DNA of 64,000 nt. It comes from Candidatus Gordonibacter avicola (GTDB lineage: Bacteria; Actinomycetota; Coriobacteriia; Coriobacteriales; Eggerthellaceae). The stretch covers positions 62,001 to 126,000 of the forward strand of contig DXGM01000016.1 of assembly GCA_019113915.1 (NCBI GenBank). Direction: 5' to 3'. Each line of letters opens with the position of its first letter. The first letter of the stretch is position 1. A program made the position numbers and the translations under genes. The notes under the pieces are model-generated. The model ran no database searches, was not told where the DNA came from, and worked only from the letters and a program-made list of their open reading frames with translations. Shown here piece after piece: positions 32,659 to 41,451 of the stretch.

Positions 32659-33050
32659 GCGGTTCTCCTCTCATCCTTCCACCGGGGCCTTCAAGGGCGC
32701 GCGACCGAACACCGGCGCCCTGAAGGCATAGAACCCGACCGCGGGAGAGCGGGGAGGGAGGGATACACCCCCGCGAATCAAGGTTTCGAAAAGCCTTGTC
32801 ATCCCCTGACTTTTCGTTGCCCTCACTTTACGAAGCATCAAGAGTTATTACGATAAATCGGAAATAATTTTCGGGTTAAGAAAATCTTAGCGAGATATTA
32901 ATGAGCGACGCGGTGAGCAGAAGAGGCACTGGCAGCCACGCGGTTTTGGGAATCCTCGCACGCAAGCGCTGACCGCCGTAGAACAACAACGCAAACCACA
33001 CGCCCGCGCAAGCCGCGCCACCGACACGCAAGTTCCCCCCTGTGCGCCCT
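32659..33050 (-). promoter_or_regulatory. Leader/promoter region of the second molybdoenzyme operon
   Basis: About 390 bases. A stem of 13 bp with one bulge, GCCTTCAAGGGCGC (32687-32700) / GCGCCCTGAAGGC (32715-32727), lies about 30 bases upstream of the ATG at 32658 and may control initiation or stability. An AT-rich stretch at 32835-32910 is the likely promoter area, but no -10/-35 pair stands out. A possible tiny gene is listed separately. Confidence 0.5.
32876..33031 (-). CDS. Possible small membrane protein
   Basis: A frame starting at TTG 33031 (AGGGGGG 3 bases upstream) or TTG 33061 gives two hydrophobic segments (ACAGVWFALLFYGG; WLPVPLLLTASLINIS) separated by a basic loop QRLRAR. It follows the response regulator directly. 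There is no ATG and no known family, so it may not be real. Confidence 0.3.
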   Translation of the reverse strand: MRVGGAACAGVWFALLFYGGQRLRARIPKTAWLPVPLLLTASLINISLRFS

Positions 33051-33764
33051 CTATCCTTCAACCTTATCGGTCATCTTGTACCCCACGCGCTGGACGGTGA
33101 GCAGGTACTTTGGCTCGCTGGGGTTCTCTTCAATCTTCTCGCGAATCTTGCGCACGAACACGGTGATGCTGTTCGTCTTTACGTCAGCCTCGCCTTCGCC
33201 CCAGATGTACTCCTGAATTTGGCTACGGGTGAACACCTTGCCTGGGTTCGACGCCAGAAACGCCACAATCTCGAACTCCTTAGTGGTGAGCGGCACGGGC
33301 TTGCCCTTCACAAACACCTGGTATTCGTCGAAGTGCACTTCCAGCTCGCCGATGCGCGCCACCCCCTCGCGGTTGCAGCAGCGCGCGAACTCCAGCGTGT
33401 CCTTATGGCGGCGGATGTTCGCCTCAATTCGCAGCAGGAGTTCCGTAGCGTTAAAAGGCTTGGTCACGTAGTCGTCGCCGCCCGCCTTGAAGCCAATGCT
33501 CTTGTCCACAATATCGGTCTTCGCTGATAGGAAGATGATGGGAATGCGCCGCCCCGCCTCGCGAATGCGCCGGCACAAATCGAAGCCGTTGATACCCGGC
33601 AGCATCACGTCAAGCAGTAGCAGATCAGGCTTCTCATCAGCCAAAAGCGCCAGCCCCGTCTCGCCGTCCTTCGCGCCGCAGAACGCGTAGCCGCTTTGCA
33701 CGAGCAGCTTCTCGATGGCCGCGTGCAAATTGTCCTCGTCGTCAATTAGCATTACTTTATACAT
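33051..33764 (-). CDS. OmpR-family response regulator
   Basis: A 237-residue regulator. The start at 33764 is behind AAAGGCGAAGGGC; a longer frame reaches into the kinase gene and is not supported. The receiver domain has IDDED (7-11), phospho-acceptor Asp52 in LLLLDVMLPG, and the Lys in YVTKPF. The C-terminal winged helix (about 140-235) shows LTTKEFEIVAFLASNPGKVF, NSITVFVRKIREKI and VQRVGYKM. It lies 25 bases downstream of the haem-motif kinase gene and upstream of the second molybdoenzyme operon, which I infer to be its target. Confidence 0.93.
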   Translation of the reverse strand: MYKVMLIDDEDNLHAAIEKLLVQSGYAFCGAKDGETGLALLADEKPDLLLLDVMLPGINGFDLCRRIREAGRRIPIIFLSAKTDIVDKSIGFKAGGDDYVTKPFNATELLLRIEANIRRHKDTLEFARCCNREGVARIGELEVHFDEYQVFVKGKPVPLTTKEFEIVAFLASNPGKVFTRSQIQEYIWGEGEADVKTNSITVFVRKIREKIEENPSEPKYLLTVQRVGYKMTDKVEG

Positions 33765-33789
33765 GCCCTTCGCCTTTCCCTTGGATGCC

Positions 33790-35448
33790 TCAGCCGACGA
33801 TGGCGTCAGGCGGAATGTGAATCGTGAAGGTGCTGCCGCAGCCCAGCGCGCTTTCCACCGACACGGAATAGCCCTGCACCGTGGCGTATTCACGCACGAG
33901 CGCCAAGCCCAAGCCGCTGCCGTTGTACTTGCGCGTGGACGTGCTGTCCACCTGGAAGAATCGTTCGAAAATGCGCTCCTGGTCTTCGGGCGCAATACCA
34001 ATGCCGTTGTCGCGCATGCGCAGACGCACGCTGCCATTAGCGCGATTCACGTCCGCCCGCAACTCCACCGTGCCGCCGTCAGGCGTGAACTTGATGGCAT
34101 TGCTGGCCAGATTCTCCAGCATGCGCTGCGTCTTCTCGAAGTCGCCGTTCACCAGCGGCACGTCGGAGGCCACGCGCGCCGTGAACGACACGCTATACTT
34201 CTTGGCGAGTGGCGTCATGGTTTCGCGCACTGCGGCCACGATATCGCCCAGATCCATGGGCTCGCACGAGGTGCGAATGCTGCCCGCATCCGAGCGCGCG
34301 ATATCCAGCATGTCGTTGATCATGGCAAGCAGAATATGACTGTTCTTCTCAATTTCTTCCCAGGAATGGCGTTCGCTGGCGCGTTCGGGCGGGCAAGCCT
34401 CGCGCGAGATCTGCGCAAACGTGATGATTGATGTCAGCGGCGTGCGCAGTTCGTGGTTCACCATGGCCAGCAAGTCAGACTTGAACTGGGTTTCCTTCGC
34501 CAGTTCGCTGTTCAAGCGCTCAAGGGTGTCGCGCTGTTGCTCAAGCGTGGCATTCGCGCGCCTCAGGTCGTCGGTGCGGCTTTCCACCTGATCTTCCAGA
34601 TGCTCGTACACGGCATTCAGCTCTTGGGCCATGCTGTTGAACTGCACAATAACCCGCCCAATTTCCTTCGCCGCGCGACTATCATCAAGCGACACCTTCA
34701 GGCTTCCCTGTTCCATCTGCGCGAACGCCAGCTTCATGCGTTCGAGCGGCCGAAACACAAACCAGGTGGTCACGCCATACACCACCCCGCCAATGAGCAG
34801 CGTAATCATGAGGAAGTACGCCACGTCGCGCACCACGTTGGCGCGCATGGCCTCTTGCTGCTGGTCAAGCGGTATGACAATACTAATGGCTCCGCCCACC
34901 GAGTCCAGCGTCCACCCTTCCTTCGCCTTGCCAGTGATGTCTATTTCGCCGGCCGGCTCGCCGTGGCATTCGAGGCAACTCTTGTCCACCTCAAGCGCCT
35001 GCGCGTAGCGGAACCGCTCGGTGCCCTGGAAGTCGGCCACGCCATAATGTTCTCGCACGCGCGCATCGGCGTTGAACGATTCGAGCGCCGCCGCTTCGAA
35101 CGCGTCCGGCTCGTCCTGAACGTTGCGCGGATTGAAGTTGGTGTAGCGAATGGTGTAGTCGCTGCCCTTTGAGAACAGCGCGCCCACGCTTTTACCCACG
35201 CGCGAGCAGTGCAGCCCCTTGAATTCATACACACCGTCTGACGTGGTGTTTATAACGTACTGCGAGTTATCCATGAACTTCCACACGGCATCCATTTCGC
35301 GCGCGAACGTGCGCGCTTCTTCCAGCATAGACGCCTCGGTTTGTTCTTGCTGCGAGTGCATATCCAGCAGCACAAACATAAGAAACGAAACAGCGAACAC
35401 GGCAGAAAGCGCAACCAAATAAATGGTCTTCAAGCTAATGTTTTTCAC
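33790..35448 (-). CDS. Sensor histidine kinase with a CxxCH haem-binding extracellular domain
   Basis: A 552-residue kinase. Helix 1 is at about 8-29, followed by an external domain of about 170 residues of the DUF3365/Tll0287 type, with the c-type haem motif CLECH (Cys158-His162). Helix 2 is at about 208-232, then a HAMP domain, a coiled coil (about 275-320), the HisKA domain MVNHELRTPLTSI (His332) and an HATPase with a GSGLGLALVREY G-box. The haem motif suggests direct sensing of redox state, oxygen or a gas outside the membrane. It forms an operon with the OmpR-type regulator, just upstream of a molybdoenzyme operon. Maturation would require a cytochrome c assembly system encoded elsewhere. 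Confidence 0.9.
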   Translation of the reverse strand: MKNISLKTIYLVALSAVFAVSFLMFVLLDMHSQQEQTEASMLEEARTFAREMDAVWKFMDNSQYVINTTSDGVYEFKGLHCSRVGKSVGALFSKGSDYTIRYTNFNPRNVQDEPDAFEAAALESFNADARVREHYGVADFQGTERFRYAQALEVDKSCLECHGEPAGEIDITGKAKEGWTLDSVGGAISIVIPLDQQQEAMRANVVRDVAYFLMITLLIGGVVYGVTTWFVFRPLERMKLAFAQMEQGSLKVSLDDSRAAKEIGRVIVQFNSMAQELNAVYEHLEDQVESRTDDLRRANATLEQQRDTLERLNSELAKETQFKSDLLAMVNHELRTPLTSIITFAQISREACPPERASERHSWEEIEKNSHILLAMINDMLDIARSDAGSIRTSCEPMDLGDIVAAVRETMTPLAKKYSVSFTARVASDVPLVNGDFEKTQRMLENLASNAIKFTPDGGTVELRADVNRANGSVRLRMRDNGIGIAPEDQERIFERFFQVDSTSTRKYNGSGLGLALVREYATVQGYSVSVESALGCGSTFTIHIPPDAIVG

Positions 35449-35627
35449 AATGGCCCCCTAGCGGCCGTGGCGCACAAGCGCCACCCCTCCCCGCTTGGCG
35501 GGAGACGTTAACACAAAAGCCTCCTATACGCAAAAACTTAGCGAATGAGTGGAGTGGAATGCCGATTGGTTTCTTCGAGGGTCTTTGAGGGTACTATACT
35601 ATGTATACAAATGTGAAAGGATAGTTC

Positions 35628-35819
35628 ATGCAGCAGATGGCAGAGCAGGCGAAACGAGAGCGCGGATTGGCAGCTATCAAGCGCGGACATCATCTTTGCG
35701 ACGAGACGCTTGCTGAGCTCGGTATAAGTAACCCCGATCCAGAAATTCTTGCCATGCCTTATGACCAGCTTAAAGAACGCGCCTTTGCCGAGAAATACGG
35801 AATAGAATTTGAAGCATAG
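35628..35819 (+). CDS. Small conserved-looking protein of unknown function
   Basis: A 63-residue protein starting at ATG 35628 with GAAAGGATAG upstream. It is charged and helical at the N-terminus (MQQMAEQAKRERGLAAIKRGHHLC), with a second part NPDPEILAMPYDQLKERAFAEKYGI. No family is recognised. TATACT at 35596-35601 could be its -10, with no clear -35. It stands alone between the haem-motif kinase gene (divergent) and a block of repeats, and its composition is less GC-rich than the core genes. Confidence 0.6.
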   Translation: MQQMAEQAKRERGLAAIKRGHHLCDETLAELGISNPDPEILAMPYDQLKERAFAEKYGIEFEA

Positions 35820-35834
35820 CTGGCAAACCAAAGA

Positions 35835-36090
35835 CTAATCTCCGTAACGACGTTATCAGCGACGGCGCGAAGCGCCTAGTCTCTTTAGGGAAGCGTCGTT
35901 CGCGCGAAGCGCGAAAACGCAGGTCACGGTTTGGTTCTCCGCCTTCGGCGGAGAGGGCGCTTCGTGAAGCGCCCCTACGAATGTTACCTTTTTAGTTAGG
36001 TTTATCGTACATGAACATACCCTCGTCATAGTGGTAGGGAGGTGGCCATATCGTGGCGTAATCGGTAGCGCGATAGCGCGTCACACTTTT
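35835..36090 (+). repeat. MITE-like repeat family A, copy 3 (left end lost)
   Basis: Matches copy 4 from its internal GCGACGGCGCGAAGCGCC onward: AAAACGCAGGTCACGG, TCCGCCTTCGGCGGA, GAAGCGCCCCTACGAATG, TTTTTAGTTAGGTTTATCG, and the right end AGCGCGTCACACTTTT. The left terminal repeat is missing. Confidence 0.75.
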
Positions 36091-36109
36091 GAGCGCCGCG
36101 AGGGCGACA

Positions 36110-36206
36110 AGTACGTTAACCAGAGGAGAACATGCCCTCGTCATGATGATGAGGATGCGCATAGCCTCTTGGCGTATTAGTTAGCACGTAAGCGCGTCAC
36201 ACTTTT
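36110..36206 (+). repeat. MITE-like repeat family A, copy 3b (right-end fragment)
   Basis: Sequence ACATGCCCTCGTCATGATG ... TTGGCGTATTAGTTAGC ... AAGCGCGTCACACTTTT repeats the right third of copy 3 in direct orientation, immediately before the end of rsgA. The stretch 35820-36227 holds no gene. Confidence 0.65.
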
Positions 36207-36227
36207 GCGGCAAGGGAGGGCGGCGTC

Positions 36228-37229
36228 TTAGCGTTTGCGGGGGCGGGGTTTGCCTTTGCGCTGGGGCTTGCCGGCGTTGGAGGCTTTTTCGCCGCGCATG
36301 CGACGGGCCTCTTCGCGGCGTTCGGCCACTTCGGCGGTTTCTTGGCGAAGTGCCTGGTAGGAGGCGAATCGCTCGGGGCTCAGCTCGCCGGATTCCACGG
36401 CGGCGCGTACGGCGCAACCCGGCTCGTCGGCGTGGCGACAGTCGCGGAAGCGGCAGTGTTCGGCCAGCTCTTCCACGTCGGCGAACGCAGCGCCAATACC
36501 CGCGTCGGCATCCCACAGCCCGAGGCCACGTACGCCCGGCATATCCACAATGGAGCCGCCGCCCGGCACGGGCACCATCTCGCGGCTCACCGTGGTATGG
36601 CGGCCCTTGCCGTCCTCGCGTACCGGTGTGGTGTCCTGCAGCTCGGCTCCCACCAGCATGTTCACCATGCTAGACTTCCCCACGCCGCTCTTCCCAATGA
36701 GCACGGCCGTGGTTCCCGGCGGCACTAACGCGCGCACGGCTTCAATGCTGCTGGGGTCGTTTTCGGTCACGACAATAGTTTGCACGTCGGGGCCCACCAA
36801 CGCGCGCACGCGGTCGCGCACGGCAACCACGTGTTCTTCATCTTCAGCCAGGTCGGCCTTGGTCAGCACCACCGTTACCGCCGCGCCGGTTTCGTACGCC
36901 AAAACCAGTTCGCGCTCAAGACGACGCACGTTCACATCTGCCAGAGGTTGCGCCACAAACACGCGGTCGAAGTTGGCGGCCAGCACCTGCGGCACCGCGC
37001 GCTCCGTGGGATCCTTGCGCACAAACGCGCGCGAGCGGGGACAAATGCTCTCAATGATGCCTTTATCGTGACCCTCGGGCGCGTTCACCTCCACGAAGTC
37101 GCCGATGACGGCGCGCACGTGCTCGCCTTTCACCAGCGCCGTTGCGTGCTCGCAGCGCACGAGGCGCCCGTCTTCGGTCCGCACAAGCGGATACCCGCGA
37201 TCAAGCTTGACAACCTGGCCTTTCAGCAA
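36228..37229 (-). CDS. rsgA: Ribosome small-subunit biogenesis GTPase RsgA
   Basis: A 333-residue circularly permuted GTPase involved in late 30S maturation. I place the start at TTG 37229, with AAGGAGG 5 bases upstream, giving MLKGQVVKLDRGYPLV and the N-terminal OB fold. The GTPase motifs come in permuted order: TKAD (G4), GKSGVGKSSMVNML (P-loop), RHTTVSRE (G2 region) and DMPGVRGLG (G3). The C-terminal zinc site is HCRFRDCRHADEPGC. The C-terminus is a basic tail (KPQRKGKPRPRKR). It lies 16 bases after an exported OB-fold-like membrane protein gene. Confidence 0.93.
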   Translation of the reverse strand: MLKGQVVKLDRGYPLVRTEDGRLVRCEHATALVKGEHVRAVIGDFVEVNAPEGHDKGIIESICPRSRAFVRKDPTERAVPQVLAANFDRVFVAQPLADVNVRRLERELVLAYETGAAVTVVLTKADLAEDEEHVVAVRDRVRALVGPDVQTIVVTENDPSSIEAVRALVPPGTTAVLIGKSGVGKSSMVNMLVGAELQDTTPVREDGKGRHTTVSREMVPVPGGGSIVDMPGVRGLGLWDADAGIGAAFADVEELAEHCRFRDCRHADEPGCAVRAAVESGELSPERFASYQALRQETAEVAERREEARRMRGEKASNAGKPQRKGKPRPRKR

Positions 37230-37245
37230 ACGACCCCTCCTTGCA

Positions 37246-37881
37246 TTAGCGCTGCCGTTCCCGCAAGAAATAGAACACACCCATCAAAGCCAGCCCCACG
37301 GCCACCAACACCGCGCCCGGCACCAACTCGTTGGCGTCGAACACGTCCTCGTGGTGACGACCCTTTTCCACCACGCTCACAATATCGGCGTGCAAGTCGG
37401 TGAGGCCCTCGTGCTCGGGACACACCAGGTGGAACGTGCCGCGCACCTGCAGTTTTGCGCCCGTGGTGCCATACTTGCCGTACGTGTCAATTTTGGCCGC
37501 CTGCTCGGCCGTCATGAACACCGACACCGTGGAAGTTGAATCCTTCTCCACGGCAGCCAGCGTGATCCAGCGGAAGCGCCCGCTCACGCCCGAGCGGATG
37601 TTGTCGCCCACCACTTCACCCACCACCTGCACGGTTTGGTTGTCGTAGTATGCGTCGGCCTCACCCAGCGCATCGATGGACGTGTCATAAATGAACGAAC
37701 TGTCGGGGCGCTGCTGGGGGTTCACGCGGTTTTCGCCCTCATCATCGGCGAAGGCCGTAAGCGGCACCAGCGCACACGTCGCCGCCAGCGCGCACGCCAG
37801 CACCAGGCGAGCCACACGCACCGGCCAGCCACCGCGTGCCGCGCAGCCACCACCGCGAACAGAAAGAGGCACGCCCCTCAT
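37246..37881 (-). CDS. Exported membrane protein with an OB-fold-like domain, function unknown
   Basis: A 211-residue protein with a signal peptide (ARLVLACALAATCALVPLTAFA), an extracytoplasmic domain of about 130 residues and one C-terminal helix (LVPGAVLVAVGLALMGVFYFL) followed by RERQR. The domain centre, YYDNQTVQVVGEVVGDN ... KLQVRGTFHLVCPEH, has the strand pattern of an OB fold. No family name is evident. The start overlaps the TrkH stop (ATGA), with AAGGAGG upstream, so it is translationally coupled to TrkH and may serve as an accessory of potassium uptake or an unrelated envelope protein. Confidence 0.8.
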   Translation of the reverse strand: MRGVPLSVRGGGCAARGGWPVRVARLVLACALAATCALVPLTAFADDEGENRVNPQQRPDSSFIYDTSIDALGEADAYYDNQTVQVVGEVVGDNIRSGVSGRFRWITLAAVEKDSTSTVSVFMTAEQAAKIDTYGKYGTTGAKLQVRGTFHLVCPEHEGLTDLHADIVSVVEKGRHHEDVFDANELVPGAVLVAVGLALMGVFYFLRERQR

Positions 37882-39416
37882 CGCGCGCCCTCCTTCCCAA
37901 ACGGCAGTATCCGCCGACGCGGCTTAAACGACACGATAACTTCCACAATCAGCGCCAACAGCGTCACGAATTCCAGACGGCCCGCCCACATCTGCACGAT
38001 GTAGAACACCTCAAGCGACGCGGGCATGCCCGGCGAAGCCAGCCCCGACGACACGCCGCCGTTCGACGCCATGGCCACCGATTCGAAAATAGCCTGCGTG
38101 GCCTCGTAGCCGTGCGCGATGCCCACCAGAGAGCCAATGACGTAGGTGACCGCATACAGCGTGAACACCGTCATGGCCTCCTTCACCACTTCGGGCGATA
38201 TCATGCGGCGGCCCACGTGGTTGTACGACACCACCACACGCGCGGAGTCGGGCGCCAGCGCCTCTTTAATAGTAGCGATAATGGACTTCATAATAATGCC
38301 CACGCGACTGAACTTCACGCCGCCCGACGTGGACCCGCCGCTGCCGCCCACGGCCATGAGAATGGCCACCACCAGAAACGCGCCCGAGGACAACGCGCCA
38401 GTCAGCTGGTTCGTCGTGATGTTCTGGAAACCGGTGGTGGAGAACGCGGATATCACCATAAACACACCGCGGCGAAGCATCGCGGGCAGGTCAGAAAAGT
38501 TCAGGCTAGCGGACAGCGACGCTGCAAACACGCAGGTCATCACCGCAAGCCACAACACCATCGTGCGAATTTCCAAGTCGCGGAAGAACACCGCGATGTG
38601 CCCCTTCCAAATTTCGGAATGCAGCACGAAGTTGATGGAACCGCACAGCATAAGCAGCATGAGCACCAGCTCAAGCGGGAACGAATGATAATACATGACG
38701 CTTTGGCTCATAGGAGCGAAGCCGCCCGTGGTGAAACCCGAGATGGATAGCCACAGCGATTGCAGCACCGCACGCAGCGGCTCCATGCCTATGAACAGGC
38801 AAATCGCGCTACAAATGCCCGTAGCCACAATGATGAACGCCATACCAATCTTCGCGATGAACTGCGTGGTTTGCACCACGTTCGGCACCACGTGCTCGCT
38901 GCGCCCCTCCGACGAGTACAAGCTGGCACCGGCACGCTTGCCGAACAGCCCAAACGACAGCGCCACCACAATAAGGCCGAAGCCGCCCAGCAGGTGCATC
39001 ATGAAACGCCACATGTTGTCGGCGTACGACAGGTGGTCGAGGTCCTGAATGATGCTGGCGCCCGTGGTGGTGATGCCCGACACGCCATCGAAGAGCGCGT
39101 CCAAGTAGCTGGCGAAGTGGCCCGACAAATACAGCGGGATGCTGGCCACAAACGCCAGCACGATCCACGCAAAGCCCGTGACGGCAAGCGCCTGTTGGCG
39201 GTTGAGCCTGCCCGGCTCGATGCGCAAAAAGCGCAGCGCCGAGCCCACAATGAGCGCAATGCCTATGGTCACCAGGTAGTTTTTAGCGGGCTGCCATTCC
39301 CCGCACACCACGGCCGTAATCAGCGGCACCAGCAGAGCCAGTGTGGAGAACAGCACGAGAACGCCCAGATAATGGCCGATAACGCGCAAATCATAGAGGG
39401 AGAATCGCTGCCACAT
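37878..39416 (-). CDS. trkH: TrkH/KtrB-family potassium uptake channel subunit
   Basis: A 512-residue polytopic membrane protein with four M1-P-M2 units. Filter-like segments are GVSGITTTGAS, SGFTTGGFAP, SAFSTTGFQN and ASNGGVSSGLA; the first three carry the TTG core, and the fourth is degenerate as usual. It is a K+ translocating subunit that normally needs a TrkA/KtrA-type nucleotide-binding partner; none is encoded in the window. The ATG at 39416 has a poor Shine-Dalgarno sequence. A 45-residue membrane protein gene lies 46 bases upstream and an OB-fold-like membrane protein overlaps downstream. Confidence 0.92.
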   Translation of the reverse strand: MWQRFSLYDLRVIGHYLGVLVLFSTLALLVPLITAVVCGEWQPAKNYLVTIGIALIVGSALRFLRIEPGRLNRQQALAVTGFAWIVLAFVASIPLYLSGHFASYLDALFDGVSGITTTGASIIQDLDHLSYADNMWRFMMHLLGGFGLIVVALSFGLFGKRAGASLYSSEGRSEHVVPNVVQTTQFIAKIGMAFIIVATGICSAICLFIGMEPLRAVLQSLWLSISGFTTGGFAPMSQSVMYYHSFPLELVLMLLMLCGSINFVLHSEIWKGHIAVFFRDLEIRTMVLWLAVMTCVFAASLSASLNFSDLPAMLRRGVFMVISAFSTTGFQNITTNQLTGALSSGAFLVVAILMAVGGSGGSTSGGVKFSRVGIIMKSIIATIKEALAPDSARVVVSYNHVGRRMISPEVVKEAMTVFTLYAVTYVIGSLVGIAHGYEATQAIFESVAMASNGGVSSGLASPGMPASLEVFYIVQMWAGRLEFVTLLALIVEVIVSFKPRRRILPFGKEGAR

Positions 39417-39462
39417 GGCTATCGCCGCACCGCCTCGCGCGTCGTGGGCCGAAGAAGGTTCG

Positions 39463-39600
39463 TCATCCCAGCACGACCCTCACCACGATGGTCAGCACCC
39501 ACAACAGTATAAGGAAGCACCCAAGGGACAACAGCATAATGCCGTAGCCGACCAGCGGGGTCGAGAGCGATGGGCGTATGTCCTTCTTCCGTGTGCGCAT
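39463..39600 (-). CDS. 45-residue single-span membrane protein upstream of trkH
   Basis: A short frame giving MRTRKKDIRPSLSTPLVGYG, then a hydrophobic span IMLLSLGCFLILLWVLTIVV and a short RVVLG tail. A positively charged N-terminus followed by one helix is typical of small membrane subunits. TAGAAT lies 6 bases before the ATG, with no Shine-Dalgarno sequence, compatible with a leaderless transcript. Its position just ahead of trkH suggests a small accessory of the potassium transporter, in the manner of KdpF-like peptides, but no homology is claimed. Confidence 0.6.
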   Translation of the reverse strand: MRTRKKDIRPSLSTPLVGYGIMLLSLGCFLILLWVLTIVVRVVLG

Positions 39601-40004
39601 GCCGGTATTCTAGTACAAAACCCCTTGACGCGATACGTTCGGCTTAGCAACACCGTTGAACCAGCGCAGGGCGCGGGCGACGGGCAGGCGACGGATACGC
39701 GGGAGGCGCGTAGCCAGGGGCGCGGGAGTGGGCGTAAGCGGGGGCGCGGGCACTGGCCCGCACGCGTTCGACCACCCGCGCGCAGGCCATGGCCGATCCC
39801 CCTTGGCCGCTGGCATTTTCCGCACGTTCAGCCAGCGTAAAATTCACCGGTCGCGCGCTTATTATGTGCTACACACGGTATAATTCCTTGCCAACTTTTT
39901 CGTGCGCGGCGTTTCGGCCGCTCGCACGAGGGAGCTCGCATGGCCGCGGCATTGCCTGGACGCGGCACATGCAGGGGAATTACCAGGCGCGAAAGGTTTG
40001 AATC
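39601..40004 (+). promoter_or_regulatory. Upstream region of the NCS1 permease gene
   Basis: About 400 bases. The part 39640-39860 is very GC-rich with no gene I can support. TATAAT (39879-39884) is a likely -10 for the permease, with only a weak -35 (TTATTA). In the leader, TCGTGCG/CGCACGA with inner CGGC/GCCG (39899-39930) forms a hairpin about 75 bases before the ATG at 40005. Confidence 0.5.
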
Positions 40005-41384
40005 ATGGCGAACGAAGATATCGATTACTCGCTATCACGCGTTCCTGATGAAGCGAAACAGCCGTTTTGGCGGATTCTTTTCATCAGGATCGGCGCGATC
40101 TGCTGCGTCTCACAGCTGATGCTGGGCGCGGCGCTGGGCTACGGCCTGACGTTCTGGGACGCATTCCTGGCAACCATGCTGGGTTCGGTGCTGCTGCAGG
40201 TGGTCAGCTGGGCGCTGGGTACGGCGGCCGCACGCGAGGGCCTGTCCACCAGCCTGCTCTCCCGCTGGGCCGGCTTCGGCAAGGTGGGTTCGGCGCTGTT
40301 CGGCGGCGTGGTGGCCATCTCTATGGTGGGTTGGTTCGGCGTACAGAACGCGGTGTTTGGCCAGGGTATGGCCGAAATCGTACCATTCACAGACTTCCTG
40401 GGCACGCAGGAAATTCTACCTGGCGTCATGGCCGGCATTACGCCCGAGTATATTGTGTGGGCCATCATCACGGGTCTGGCCATCACGCTTCTGGTAGTGT
40501 TCGGCATTAAGGCCATCGCGAACTTCGCCACCATTTTTGTGCCGCTATTTGTGATTGTGGTTATTGTGGCTGCGGCCATCATTTTGCAGAACCACTCGCT
40601 CACCGAGCTTCTGACCACGGCACCTCCGGGACCGGCGCTCACGCTGGGCGCGGCCACCACCATGGTGGCGGGCGGCTTTATTGCAGGCGCCATCTGTACG
40701 CCCGACTACGCGCGCTTCTTAAAGAACGGCACGCAGGTGTTCTGGATGACGCTCATCGGCACGTTCGTGGGCGAGCTGGGCATGAACCTGCTTGCTGTGC
40801 TGCTGGCGCACGCCATGGGCACCGAGAACGTAGTTGACATCATGATGGGCACCTCGGGCGTCATTGGCGTCATCATTGTGGTGGCCTCCACGGTGAAGCT
40901 GAACGACATCAACCTGTACTCGTCGTCGCTCGGCCTGGCCACGATGATTAACGCCCTGTTCAACAAGAAGCTCAGCCGCAACGCACTGGTGTGGGCACTC
41001 GGCATTGTGGGCACCGCACTGTCCGTGATTGGCATCATCAACTACTTCACCGGATTCCTCACGCTGCTGGGCGTAGCCATTCCGCCCGTCGCGGGCATCA
41101 TGGTGGTGGATTACTTCCTGCTGAAGCGCAGCCGCGGCACCCTTGACACCTCGCGCGCAAAGGGCGAGCTGCCCGAGAAAGTGGAGAAGTGGAACCCCAT
41201 CGCCATCGTCTGCTGGATCGCCGGCTTCGTGGTGGGCGAAGTCACCAGCATGCTAAACATCGGCATCCCCGGCCTGAACTCCCTGGTGCTGGCTGGCGTA
41301 CTGTACTGGGTAGTCATGAAGATCTACGCCTCCATGAAAAAGGTAGACACCGTAACCTTCACCGAAACCGACCAGGTGCTGTAG
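40005..41384 (+). CDS. NCS1-family permease (cytosine/purine/hydantoin type)
   Basis: A 459-residue transporter with twelve predicted helices and the CodB-like features: an N-terminal cytoplasmic segment YSLSRVPDEAKQPFWRIL, GAALGYGLTFWDAFLATMLGS, FIAGAICTPDYARFLKNG, and DINLYSSSLGLATMINAL. NCS1 carriers import nucleobases, allantoin or hydantoins with H+ or Na+. GAAAGG lies 8 bases before the ATG. A hydantoinase-type gene set lies 3-8 kb to the right, which makes a hydantoin or cyclic-amide substrate worth considering, but the two loci are separated by an accessory module. A strong terminator follows. Confidence 0.88.
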   Translation: MANEDIDYSLSRVPDEAKQPFWRILFIRIGAICCVSQLMLGAALGYGLTFWDAFLATMLGSVLLQVVSWALGTAAAREGLSTSLLSRWAGFGKVGSALFGGVVAISMVGWFGVQNAVFGQGMAEIVPFTDFLGTQEILPGVMAGITPEYIVWAIITGLAITLLVVFGIKAIANFATIFVPLFVIVVIVAAAIILQNHSLTELLTTAPPGPALTLGAATTMVAGGFIAGAICTPDYARFLKNGTQVFWMTLIGTFVGELGMNLLAVLLAHAMGTENVVDIMMGTSGVIGVIIVVASTVKLNDINLYSSSLGLATMINALFNKKLSRNALVWALGIVGTALSVIGIINYFTGFLTLLGVAIPPVAGIMVVDYFLLKRSRGTLDTSRAKGELPEKVEKWNPIAIVCWIAGFVVGEVTSMLNIGIPGLNSLVLAGVLYWVVMKIYASMKKVDTVTFTETDQVL

Positions 41385-41414
41385 AACGTTTTGCAGAAAC
41401 GTACTTAATTTGAT

Positions 41415-41444
41415 AAGGCCCCCGCACTGCGGGGGCCTTTTTTT
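41415..41444 (+). terminator. Intrinsic terminator of the NCS1 permease
   Basis: Stem AAGGCCCCCGCA / TGCGGGGGCCTT with a one-base loop region, followed by a run of T (TTTTTTT). A textbook structure. Confidence 0.92.
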
Positions 41445-41451
41445 GTATCAA

